Positions 1 through 5,880 of a DNA stretch of 5,989 nucleotides are shown here, in pieces (the first letter of the stretch is position 1; every line of letters begins with the position of its first letter). The DNA is taken from the NCBI GenBank assembly GCA_018397055.1, contig JAGTQS010000009.1:1735-7723 (forward strand), given 5' to 3'. This DNA is from Candidatus Bathyarchaeota archaeon (GTDB lineage: Archaea > Thermoproteota > Bathyarchaeia > Bathyarchaeales > DTEX01). The translations under genes were made by a program, and so were the position numbers. The notes under the pieces were generated by a model that was given only the letters and a program-made list of their open reading frames with translations, had not been told where the DNA came from and did not search any database.

Positions 1-819
1 CAATGGCTAATTGCGCCCTACTTGATCGACATGATGTACCGTGTTAGAAAAGTCTCCAGAACAGAAGAACCAGAGCTATACAGCATACTCGACAGAATAA
101 GCCAGAAAAGCCGCATGAAAACGCCTGAACTTGTAATTGCCCGAATCCCCATACCCAACGCCTTTGCTTACGGCTCTCCGCTTACAGGAAACCGCATCGC
201 AGTGACAAGTGGACTGCTGAACACTCTTGACGCCGAAGAAGTCGAAGCCGTAATCGGCCACGAGCTGGGGCACCTGAAAAACCGCGATGTCCAAGTGATG
301 ATGTTTGTATCCATTCTTCCAGCAATCTTCTATTACATCGGATACTCAATGATGTGGTCCTCCATGTACAGCAGAAGAAACGAAAGAGAACAGGGAAGCT
401 CCCTCGCAATAATCGGCTTCCTAAGCATAATGCTTTACTGGGTGCTGACGTTCTTTTCGCTTTACCTCAGCCGCCTAAGAGAATACTATGCAGACAGACA
501 CAGCGCGACAACAGTTGACGACGGCGCCAGAAAGCTGTCTGAGGGCCTAGTTAAAATAACAGAATGGACTGAAAGAACCCGGAGACAATATCCAGCAACG
601 TACAGCATGAGTTCCCTAAAAACCCTCTTCATATCTGACCCTGACAGCGCAGGAAGAGACCTAAGAGAAGTCTACCACACAAGCATCTGGAGAAGCGACC
701 AAGACCTAGTGGCAAAACACTTAAGCCGAAAAGTAACAACAGAAGAGCAGCTTGCTGAACTCTTCTCGACTCATCCAAACCTCGTGAAAAGACTTAGAGC
801 ACTACAAGAACTGCAGTAA
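1..819 (+). CDS. htpX: HtpX-like M48 family membrane metalloprotease, 5' end cut by window
   Basis: This is a zinc-dependent integral membrane protease that degrades misfolded membrane proteins. The reading frame is open from base 1 (QWLIAPYLIDMMYRV...), so the true start and first membrane segments lie outside; 272 codons are visible. The zinc motif HELGH sits at visible residues 87-91 inside VIGHELGHLKNRD. The third zinc ligand is the Glu of REYYADRHSA at about residue 161, the standard M48B arrangement. Two hydrophobic segments lie between them (about 100-120 and 135-157), as in HtpX. The C-terminus has the usual STHPNLVKRLRAL motif, where HP precedes the basic tail. Family members usually have roughly 290-350 residues, so little more than the N-terminal membrane hairpin is missing. 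The gene ends with TAA and is followed by a T-run. Family assignment is firm; the exact substrate is unknown. Confidence 0.95.
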   Translation, partial: QWLIAPYLIDMMYRVRKVSRTEEPELYSILDRISQKSRMKTPELVIARIPIPNAFAYGSPLTGNRIAVTSGLLNTLDAEEVEAVIGHELGHLKNRDVQVMMFVSILPAIFYYIGYSMMWSSMYSRRNEREQGSSLAIIGFLSIMLYWVLTFFSLYLSRLREYYADRHSATTVDDGARKLSEGLVKITEWTERTRRQYPATYSMSSLKTLFISDPDSAGRDLREVYHTSIWRSDQDLVAKHLSRKVTTEEQLAELFSTHPNLVKRLRALQELQ

Positions 820-847
820 CTACACAAGAAAGGCAAAAACAGCCACC

Positions 848-861
848 ACTCTATTTTTTTC
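848..861 (+). terminator. T-run terminator after htpX
   Basis: Seven consecutive T residues (854-860) begin about 35 bases after the htpX stop codon, with no strong hairpin. Archaeal RNA polymerase commonly stops at such T-rich tracts, so this is the likely end of the htpX transcript. It is inferred from composition only. Confidence 0.4.
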
Positions 862-866
862 ACTGC

Positions 867-881
867 AAGCATTAAAAAGAC
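867..881 (+). promoter_or_regulatory. Possible TATA box for the PRT-Cgi121 operon
   Basis: The AT-rich element ATTAAAAAG (871-879) follows the T-run. It would place transcription start near 898-904, giving a leader of about 25 bases that contains the GAGGA ribosome binding site. The upstream BRE position is not obviously purine/A-rich, so support is weak. Confidence 0.3.
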
Positions 882-913
882 TTAAGACCAAAGAATAAGA
901 GACTTATGACAAA

Positions 914-918
914 GAGGA
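914..918 (+). promoter_or_regulatory. Ribosome binding site GAGGA deciding the TTG start of PRT
   Basis: GAGGA lies 7 bases before the TTG at 926. No in-frame ATG or GTG exists between the upstream in-frame TAA (896-898) and this TTG, so the site and the frame together fix the start. Confidence 0.65.
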
Positions 919-925
919 AACAGCA

Positions 926-1528
926 TTGAGCCTAGATATAGCATTCGAAGTTCCAACATGGGACAAGATCTACGACATGCTACTGAACCTCGCTGAAAAA
1001 ATAATGAACGACAAATTTAAACCCGAAATTATCGTCGGCATATCTCGAGGAGGGTGGCCACCAGCAAGGGTTATGCTGGACCTGCTAGGCGACGCGAAAC
1101 TTGCAAACGTTTCAGTTGAATTCTATAGAGGAATAGCGGATGCAATAGACGAGCCGATCCTCACTCAACCTGTCTCGATACCAGTCGAAGGCTGCAACGT
1201 TTTATTATTCGACGACGTTGCTGACACAGGAAAAAGCCTGAGACTGGCAAAAAACCATCTTCAATCAAAGCGTGCAAGAATTGTTAAGACAGCAACCATC
1301 TATTATAAGCCTTGGAGTATACTTGTGCCAGACTACTATGAGGAAAAGACGAGAAGCTGGATTGTCTTTCCATGGGAACGCAAAGAAACCATCAGGTGCC
1401 TAATAGAAAACTGCAGAAAAGAGGGAATTTCCATCGAGAAAGCGAAGAACAGACTTGCCGACGGAGGAATGGAAAGGCGGCTCATCGACCGTTTCATTAA
1501 CGAGGTAATAAAGGAAGAACATGGATGA
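926..1528 (+). CDS. Phosphoribosyltransferase, purine (hypoxanthine/xanthine-guanine) type
   Basis: This is a type I phosphoribosyltransferase of about 200 residues that probably moves a phosphoribosyl group from PRPP onto a purine base in salvage. The PRPP-binding loop is VLLFDDVADTGKS (residues 92-104), with the diagnostic paired acidic residues and TGKS. GISRGG (38-43) forms the pyrophosphate loop. SWIVFPWE (144-151) resembles the purine-stacking Trp-x-x-x-Pro-Trp segment of bacterial XGPRT, which favours a 6-oxopurine substrate. The remaining 50 residues are a charged helical tail. The start is TTG, chosen from the GAGGA site 7 bases upstream and the lack of alternatives. Its last four bases (ATGA) overlap the start of the Cgi121 gene, so the two are almost certainly co-transcribed and translationally coupled. 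The exact base used cannot be read from the sequence, and a regulatory PRPP-binding role is also possible. Confidence 0.85.
   Translation: MSLDIAFEVPTWDKIYDMLLNLAEKIMNDKFKPEIIVGISRGGWPPARVMLDLLGDAKLANVSVEFYRGIADAIDEPILTQPVSIPVEGCNVLLFDDVADTGKSLRLAKNHLQSKRARIVKTATIYYKPWSILVPDYYEEKTRSWIVFPWERKETIRCLIENCRKEGISIEKAKNRLADGGMERRLIDRFINEVIKEEHG
1511..1517 (+). promoter_or_regulatory. Ribosome binding site of Cgi121 inside the PRT gene
   Basis: The purine-rich AAGGAAG lies within the last codons of the phosphoribosyltransferase, 7 bases before the ATG at 1525. It fits coupled translation across the ATGA junction. Confidence 0.5.
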
Positions 1529-2082
1529 TAAAGCGAGCAATTAATGGAAAACACATCATTCTCAAAGGTTTCAAAAACGTAAAAATCGAAAATCTACAAA
1601 CACTTTTTGATCTTCTAAAAAACCAAAACAAAAATTATTGCATTCAGCTGTTCAACGCGCAGCTGATTGCTGGATTTGACCATCTATATTTTGCGTGTCT
1701 AAACGCCTTAAAGGCCTTCGAAGAAGACAAAAACATTTCCAAAGACTTAGCTGTTGAAATACTTCTCTACGCGTCAGGGCAACATCAAATAAACAAAGCC
1801 ATTCAAATGTTAGGCGTGACACCAGAAACTAAAGATATCGCCATGTTAATTGTGTCTGAAACACCTGAGGCCTCTTTGCAGGCTCTGGAAAAAATCGAGC
1901 AGCTGCTTAAAGGCGAACAATGTGACCGAATACTTCGCATAACAAAAAAGAAGGTGCAAAACATAAAATCCGCATTAAACATCAAAGAAGCCGAATTAAG
2001 GGCAGCCAAGAGAGAATCAGAGGAACAAGCAATAACGGACCTCTTAATTGAACGTGCCGCTCTGCTAGCTACGCAAGCATAA
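1525..2082 (+). CDS. cgi121: KEOPS complex subunit Cgi121
   Basis: Cgi121 is the terminal small subunit of the KEOPS complex (Kae1-Bud32-Cgi121-Pcc1), which makes N6-threonylcarbamoyladenosine (t6A) at position 37 of ANN-decoding tRNAs in the cytoplasm. In archaea this subunit binds Bud32 and helps recruit tRNA through the 3' CCA end. Family signatures visible here are QLFNAQLIAGFDHLYFA (41-57), the hallmark LLYASGQHQINKAIQMLGV (80-98), and the C-terminal LLIERAALL (173-181). At 185 residues it is somewhat longer than the compact archaeal homologues (about 150), mainly through a charged helical stretch at about 138-170. The start is ATG, overlapping the preceding TGA stop by 4 bases. The other KEOPS subunits are not in the window. 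The stop TAA is immediately followed by the stop of the convergent THUMP gene. Confidence 0.88.
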   Translation: MIKRAINGKHIILKGFKNVKIENLQTLFDLLKNQNKNYCIQLFNAQLIAGFDHLYFACLNALKAFEEDKNISKDLAVEILLYASGQHQINKAIQMLGVTPETKDIAMLIVSETPEASLQALEKIEQLLKGEQCDRILRITKKKVQNIKSALNIKEAELRAAKRESEEQAITDLLIERAALLATQA

Positions 2083-2604
2083 TCAAGGTTTCTCCTTCGC
2101 AACCGAGAGAACGTCATCAGGCTTAATAACGGAAACTCCTGTTAACCCGCCGACAATCTCAACTAAGACAATCCTGTCTGGCCTATGTAAATCCACTTTC
2201 CTGTCTATTCCCTCTGCAACGGCTTCAATGACTTCCTTTGAAGAAAGACTTGTATGCCTTTTTTCCACAGTAACCCTGAATGTTTCGCTCTCGCCGATAC
2301 GTGCAGAAAGCTCAAGACTTGCTTTCTTAATAATCTCAAGCCTTGTTGGCACCACAACCTCGATGGGAGCAACCCGAAGAATATACCGAAATTCCTGAGG
2401 CCGTTCCTTAAGCAATCTCCTAAGTTCTGCAATTGCTTTGAATGGTTCGAGCTTGGTTTTTGCCACAAGCAATCCGCTAACCTCTGACTTTTCAACCACA
2501 AGCTCCCGGTCGCCAATTTTACCAAGTAAAAACCAGATTTCTGTGCATGCGTCACTTTCACGCATCCGCGGGCACGAAACAAGTAAATTGAAGTCTCTAA
2601 TCAC
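2083..2604 (-). CDS. THUMP domain protein, Tan1/THUMPD1-like
   Basis: This is a stand-alone archaeal THUMP protein of 173 residues. The THUMP fold binds the tRNA acceptor end. The eukaryotic relatives Tan1/THUMPD1 deliver tRNA to the Kre33/NAT10 acetyltransferase for ac4C12, so a role as a tRNA-modification adaptor is likely but inferred. The N-terminal ferredoxin-like part begins FNLLVSCPRMRESDACTEI (5-23). The THUMP core runs about 72-165 and includes FRVTVEKRHTSL (109-120), the helix ending EGIDRKVDL and the strand/loop VGGLTGVSVIKPDD (151-164). No catalytic domain follows. The start is GTG at 2604: an in-frame TGA at 2619-2617 blocks extension, and starting at the internal ATG (residue 14) would delete conserved N-terminal sequence. 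GAGGG lies 9 bases upstream. It follows the polymerase gene by 85 bases and may be partly co-transcribed with it. Confidence 0.85.
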   Translation of the reverse strand: MIRDFNLLVSCPRMRESDACTEIWFLLGKIGDRELVVEKSEVSGLLVAKTKLEPFKAIAELRRLLKERPQEFRYILRVAPIEVVVPTRLEIIKKASLELSARIGESETFRVTVEKRHTSLSSKEVIEAVAEGIDRKVDLHRPDRIVLVEIVGGLTGVSVIKPDDVLSVAKEKP

Positions 2605-2613
2605 CCGTCTTGA

Positions 2614-2618
2614 CCCTC
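2614..2618 (-). promoter_or_regulatory. Ribosome binding site of the THUMP gene
   Basis: GAGGG on the minus strand lies 9 bases before the GTG start at 2604 and supports that start. Confidence 0.5.
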
Positions 2619-2664
2619 ACGTCAATAATACTGTAAACAAGCCCTTATCAATCTATACTATTCC

Positions 2665-2678
2665 AAAAACCAGAAAAA
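2665..2678 (-). terminator. Double T5 tract after the polymerase gene
   Basis: On the minus strand two T5 tracts (2678-2674 and 2669-2665) begin about 12 bases after the polymerase stop codon, without an obvious hairpin. They could give partial archaeal termination, or the polymerase and THUMP genes could be read as one unit across the 85-base gap. Confidence 0.3.
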
Positions 2679-2689
2679 CACTTGAACAC

Positions 2690-3781
2690 CTAAAAATCTG
2701 TTAAACGTCTCTGTTTCTCAGGCTTTTCACTGAATCCCGAGACCTTAACCCCTGCTCTTCTAATCTCCAAATTCGTCTCGCCAATTAGCCTCTGAAAAAG
2801 TTCCTCAACCGATTTCCTAAAAAGTTCTAAATGCGAAACTGGGCTTTCAAAGGTTTTGGAGCGAGAACGAACGTTCATGTCTTTCAAAACTGCAATTGCT
2901 GAAACAGTTTTGAACTCTAACCCCTTTTGTTTAAGACTCGTATAAATGTCTTCACACAGGGCTCCGACACTTCTCATTATGGTGGCAATGTCTCGCGTAT
3001 CTTCTTTCAAAGTAGAAATCCTACTCATAGACTGTGCCTTCCCTTTTTCCAAGACAGGAGAATCATCTTCTCCAAGTGCAGCGTAATGAAAATAGGTTCC
3101 CAAAGTTTGCCCAAATGTTGCAATTAGTTTTTGAACATCGAACCTTGAGAGGTCACCTATCGTCTTTATCCCTAACGTTTCCATCTTCTCACTTGTCTTT
3201 TTTCCAACACCAAGCAAGCGGTCAACTGGAAGAGGAGCGAGAAAACTTTGAGTCTGCTGGGGCGTGACCACTGTCAACCCGTTTGGTTTCCTGAAACCTG
3301 CAGCGATCTTAGCAACCAATTTATTCGGTCCGACACCAATTGAAACGGTTATTTTCTCACGGAGTTTGACTTCATCCATAATTCTCTGAGCAAGCTTCCC
3401 CGCCTCTTCAAAACTTCCATTTACTCTTTCAGTGACATCCAAATACGCCTCGTCGATTCCAACCTGCTCAAAAGAGTCAGCGTAGTGTCTTAAAATTGAC
3501 ATAATGTTGTTTGAGACTTCTTCATAAAATAGACGGTCCACAGAAAGAAAGACAGCATCGACCTCGGCGAGTTTCCTTTTAGCCAAAAAAATGGGCATTC
3601 CAGATTTTACGCCATATTTACGGGCAACATAATTCGCTGTGCTTACAGCTCCACTGTCTTCGGTGCGGCCTGAATAGACGCATACAACAACAGGCCGATC
3701 TTTAAGCGACGGATTTCTTCTCTCTTCACACTGGGCGAAAAAATAGTCGAAATCAACCAACATTACTATTCTTGATCGCAA
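2690..3781 (-). CDS. dpo4: DNA polymerase IV, Y-family (Dpo4/DinB-like)
   Basis: This is a low-fidelity translesion polymerase. With the TTG start at 3781 it has 363 residues, close to Sulfolobus Dpo4 (352). The palm/fingers motif VDFDYFFAQ carries catalytic Asp10 and Asp12, with Phe15 in the steric-gate position (Tyr12 in Dpo4, Phe in E. coli DinB). The second metal site is IDEAYLDV, with Asp110-Glu111. SIGVGPNKLVAKIAA (about 147-161) and the helix-hairpin-helix LLGVGKKTSEKMETLGI (about 189-205) follow, then the little finger. The protein ends QRRLTDF, a minimal PCNA-binding (PIP) motif right at the terminus. The start is uncertain. TTG 3781 has GGAG 8 bases upstream and gives MRSRIVMLVDFDYF, close to the Dpo4 N-terminus. 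GTG 3802 has no ribosome site unless leaderless, and ATG 3763 would begin inside the first strand. It is divergent from ABCE1. All catalytic residues are present, so it should be active. Confidence 0.92.
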   Translation of the reverse strand: MRSRIVMLVDFDYFFAQCEERRNPSLKDRPVVVCVYSGRTEDSGAVSTANYVARKYGVKSGMPIFLAKRKLAEVDAVFLSVDRLFYEEVSNNIMSILRHYADSFEQVGIDEAYLDVTERVNGSFEEAGKLAQRIMDEVKLREKITVSIGVGPNKLVAKIAAGFRKPNGLTVVTPQQTQSFLAPLPVDRLLGVGKKTSEKMETLGIKTIGDLSRFDVQKLIATFGQTLGTYFHYAALGEDDSPVLEKGKAQSMSRISTLKEDTRDIATIMRSVGALCEDIYTSLKQKGLEFKTVSAIAVLKDMNVRSRSKTFESPVSHLELFRKSVEELFQRLIGETNLEIRRAGVKVSGFSEKPEKQRRLTDF

Positions 3782-3789
3782 ACCTTTTT

Positions 3790-3793
3790 CTCC
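3790..3793 (-). promoter_or_regulatory. Ribosome binding site GGAG pointing to the TTG start of the polymerase
   Basis: GGAG on the minus strand lies 8 bases before TTG 3781. The longer GTG-initiated version (3802) would include this site as codons and has no comparable site of its own. Confidence 0.45.
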
Positions 3794-3840
3794 AAATGGC
3801 ACATCTAAAAATAATTTTCAACAATTCGCCTTAAGAGCTT

Positions 3841-3854
3841 ATTACAGATGTAAT
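3841..3854. repeat. Perfect 6+6 dyad ATTACA-GA-TGTAAT
   Basis: ATTACA (3841-3846) and TGTAAT (3849-3854) form a perfect inverted repeat with a 2-base spacer, 60 bases upstream of the polymerase TTG. The size and spacing suit a dimeric helix-turn-helix regulator, so it may be an operator of the polymerase gene. AT-rich dyads also arise by chance. Confidence 0.35.
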
Positions 3855-3864
3855 TGCCTGTTAG

Positions 3865-3941
3865 AAAAATGAAGGAGAAGTGGTCAGTGATGTAACTACG
3901 TGTCACAGCCTAAGCTCCACGCCGTCGCCACACATCATCCC
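3865..3941 (-). ncRNA. Candidate small RNA with C/D-box-like ends
   Basis: On the minus strand an AT box (AAATAAATAATT, 3972-3961) stands about 25 bases before GGATGATG. The sequence ATGATGT (3938-3932) matches box C (RUGAUGA) at six of seven positions, and CTGA (3887-3884) matches box D exactly. GG before the first and CC after the second could pair as a short terminal stem. The 44 bases between them suit an archaeal dual-guide RNA, but D' and C' are poor (TGGA and GTGACAC at best). A T5 tract (3869-3865) follows. This stretch is clearly more GC-rich than the flanks and has no reading frame of note. The order of parts is right for a C/D sRNA transcription unit, but the internal boxes are weak. 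Confidence 0.3.
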
Positions 3942-3993
3942 AAATTACCTAATATTCAAGAATTATTTATTTGTTCCCTAGCTCTGGACTGGA

Positions 3994-4011
3994 AACCAAA
4001 TAAATTTATTA
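3994..4011 (+). promoter_or_regulatory. BRE/TATA-like promoter of ABCE1
   Basis: A purine/A-rich stretch (AACCAAA) runs into TAAATTTATTA (4001-4011), an archaeal BRE-plus-TATA layout. Start of transcription would fall near 4030, leaving a leader of about 25 bases that holds the GAGG site. A second AT box at 3961-3972 could serve either this gene or the minus strand. Confidence 0.5.
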
Positions 4012-4042
4012 GTCCGCGTTCCTCATTCTAAAAGAGCTTCTA

Positions 4043-4046
4043 GAGG
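4043..4046 (+). promoter_or_regulatory. Ribosome binding site GAGG pointing to a non-canonical ABCE1 start
   Basis: GAGG lies 9 bases before ATC at 4056, exactly where the conserved ABCE1 N-terminus begins. The first standard start codon in frame, TTG 4077, is 30 bases away, too far for this site to serve, and has no ribosome site of its own. Confidence 0.5.
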
Positions 4047-4055
4047 CGAACAGAA

Positions 4056-5834
4056 ATCAGAGTTGCCGTAATCGACTTGGCGAGGTGCAAATCGAAACGT
4101 TGCAGCAGAGAGTGTTATCGATTTTGTCCACAAGTTAGAAGCAACGTTGAAGCAGTACGGTTCGAAGGAAACACACCTGTCATTTCAGAAATTCTATGCG
4201 TCGGCTGTGGAATCTGCGTCAAGAAATGTCCATATAATGCAATATCAATCGTCAACGTTCCAGACGAGCTTCAAAAAGACTGCAGTCACAGATTTGGACC
4301 AAACACCTTTAAACTCTTCCGAATACCAGTTCCATCCTCTGGGAACGTTCTTGGGCTAATTGGAAAAAACGGCATTGGAAAGTCAACCGTACTAAAGATT
4401 TTGGCAGGAGAAATAAAACCTAACCTCGGAGAGTTTTCGAATCCACCAGATTGGCCTGAAATAATTAAGTTCTTTCGAGGTTCAACACTTCAGACATACT
4501 TTCAAAGAATGAGTGAAGGAAAACTTAGGGTTGTTCATAAGCCACAATACGTTGACAAAATCCCGAAAGTGACAAGTGGCAAAGTCAACGACTTACTTGA
4601 AAAAGTCGACGAAAGAGGAAAACTTGCTGAAATCTCCAAGACCCTTCAGCTCGAACCATTCTTAGACCGCGAGATAAGCGTTCTCAGCGGCGGCGAACTG
4701 CAAAGGGTAGCCATCGCAGCTACGATATGTCGAGAGGCTGACGTATACCTTTTTGACGAACCGTCAAGCTATTTGGATGTAAAACAAAGAATTGAGGTTG
4801 CAAAGGCAATAAGAAGCCTAAAGCAGGGAGAAAAAATGATTGTTTTGGCAGAGCACGACCTTGCAGTCCTTGATTATCTCTCAGACTACATTTGCGTCTT
4901 ATACGGCGAACCAGGTGTCTACGGAATTGTCTCACACGTCCACGGCGTCAGAACCGGGATTAACCTTTACCTTGAAGGATTCATACCTGACGAAAATATG
5001 AGATTCAGAAAAGAACCCATAATATTCCACGTTAAACCTCCTCCAACAGGCTTGTCCACAGCAGCACAATTGGTCAAATGGGGCAGCATAACAAAGAACT
5101 ATGAAGGATTCTCGTTAAAAGCTGAACCAGGCGAGGCTAGACAAGGCGAAGTTGTTGGAATAGTTGGTTCCAACGGGATTGGAAAAACAACTTTTATAAA
5201 GATCTTGGCTGGAATGGAAAAGCCAGATTCAGGAGACCAGCTGACAACAGGTCTATTAGAGGTTAGCTACAAGCCGCAATACATCTCTTCGGATTTCGAT
5301 GGGACAATAGAAGACCTGTTAAAGGCTGTTGCAAAACAAGAATACTCCTCTGGATGGTATCAAAGCGAAATCATGACGCCATTAAATTTGGCTCCTCTTT
5401 TAGACCGGCAGGTTAAGGAGCTCAGCGGTGGCGAATTGCAAAGGGTAGCCATCGCGGCATGCCTTTCAAGAAAAGCTGACGTTTACCTGCTGGATGAACC
5501 AAGTGCCTATCTGGATGTTGAGGAGAGATTGATTGTTGCACGGACAATTAGGCGAATCGTTGATGGAAGAAACGTAACAGCGTTCGTTGTGGAGCACGAC
5601 GTTGTGGCGCAAGACTTCATCGCTGACAGGCTTATGGTTTTCACAGGTGAACCGGGAAAAAGAGGCTTAGCGAAAACGCCTACGAACCTTTTAGACGGGA
5701 TGAACATGTTTCTTAAAGAGATGGGAATAACCTTCAGGAGAGACCCGGATACAAAAAGGCCGAGAGTTAACAAGGAAGGCTCGCAACTTGACATAATCCA
5801 GAAAGAAACAAACCAATATTACTACATAAAATAG
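4056..5834 (+). CDS. abce1: ABCE1 / Rli1 ribosome-recycling ATPase
   Basis: ABCE1 is a cytoplasmic iron-sulfur ABC ATPase that splits ribosomes after termination and takes part in initiation. It has 592 residues if counted from ATC 4056, the usual length. The N-terminal ferredoxin-like domain carries eight cysteines for two 4Fe-4S clusters (11, 16, 20, 24 and 48, 51, 54, 58). NBD1 has Walker A GKNGIGKST (103-111), signature LSGGELQR (210-217), Walker B VYLFDEPSSYLD (230-241) and His267. NBD2 has GSNGIGKTT (371-379), LSGGELQR (456-463), VYLLDEPSAYLD (476-487) and His514. The hinge segments and the C-terminal QYYYIK are present. The start is odd: the family N-terminus MRVAVID is encoded as ATC-AGA-GTT-GCC-GTA-ATC-GAC. 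There is no ATG, GTG or TTG between the in-frame TAG (4041-4043) and TTG 4077, and starting at 4077 would remove the first beta strand. I therefore annotate from 4056. Product identity is certain; the start is not. Confidence 0.95.
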   Translation: MRVAVIDLARCKSKRCSRECYRFCPQVRSNVEAVRFEGNTPVISEILCVGCGICVKKCPYNAISIVNVPDELQKDCSHRFGPNTFKLFRIPVPSSGNVLGLIGKNGIGKSTVLKILAGEIKPNLGEFSNPPDWPEIIKFFRGSTLQTYFQRMSEGKLRVVHKPQYVDKIPKVTSGKVNDLLEKVDERGKLAEISKTLQLEPFLDREISVLSGGELQRVAIAATICREADVYLFDEPSSYLDVKQRIEVAKAIRSLKQGEKMIVLAEHDLAVLDYLSDYICVLYGEPGVYGIVSHVHGVRTGINLYLEGFIPDENMRFRKEPIIFHVKPPPTGLSTAAQLVKWGSITKNYEGFSLKAEPGEARQGEVVGIVGSNGIGKTTFIKILAGMEKPDSGDQLTTGLLEVSYKPQYISSDFDGTIEDLLKAVAKQEYSSGWYQSEIMTPLNLAPLLDRQVKELSGGELQRVAIAACLSRKADVYLLDEPSAYLDVEERLIVARTIRRIVDGRNVTAFVVEHDVVAQDFIADRLMVFTGEPGKRGLAKTPTNLLDGMNMFLKEMGITFRRDPDTKRPRVNKEGSQLDIIQKETNQYYYIK

Positions 5835-5845
5835 GAATTTCTAGA

Positions 5846-5856
5846 CATTATTTTTA
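5846..5856 (+). terminator. T-run terminator after ABCE1
   Basis: TTATTTTT (5848-5855) lies about 15 bases beyond the ABCE1 stop codon. It is a short T tract of the kind used for archaeal termination, without a clear hairpin. It may end the ABCE1 transcript before tpiA. Confidence 0.35.
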
Positions 5857-5880
5857 GGAAAAACAAAAAAGGCAGTAAAG

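Noticed and set aside
1803..2117. 104-codon frame on the minus strand across the end of Cgi121
   Set aside because: It is antisense to Cgi121, whose family motifs are clear, and it overlaps the THUMP terminus. The translation is low-complexity, rich in Ser/Arg/Cys, and matches no family I know.
2647..2692. Read-through of the polymerase TAG stop (for example by pyrrolysine)
   Set aside because: The frame beyond TAG runs only about 14 codons without family-like sequence, and the protein already ends at the usual point just after its PIP-like motif.
2438..2704. 88-codon plus-strand frame opposite the THUMP start and the gap before polY
   Set aside because: It runs antisense to the THUMP gene, has no ribosome site of note and an unstructured Ser/Thr-rich translation.
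3868..3895. Short plus-strand ORF ATG AAG GAG AAG TGG TCA GTG ATG TAA in the polY-ABCE1 spacer
   Set aside because: Only eight codons, no ribosome site before it and no link to a downstream gene; most likely chance.
3887..3938. Plus-strand hairpin or C/D RNA from TGATGT...ACATCA
   Set aside because: The stem is only six pairs around a loop of about 40 bases, and no box D follows on the plus strand. The minus-strand reading fits better.
4147..4359. 70-codon plus-strand frame inside ABCE1 in another register
   Set aside because: It overlaps the FeS domain, which is unambiguous in the main frame.
5507..5794. 95-codon minus-strand frame in the ABCE1 3' part
   Set aside because: It is a shadow of the highly conserved ABCE1 NBD2 and C-terminal hinge coding sequence; nothing recognisable in the translation.
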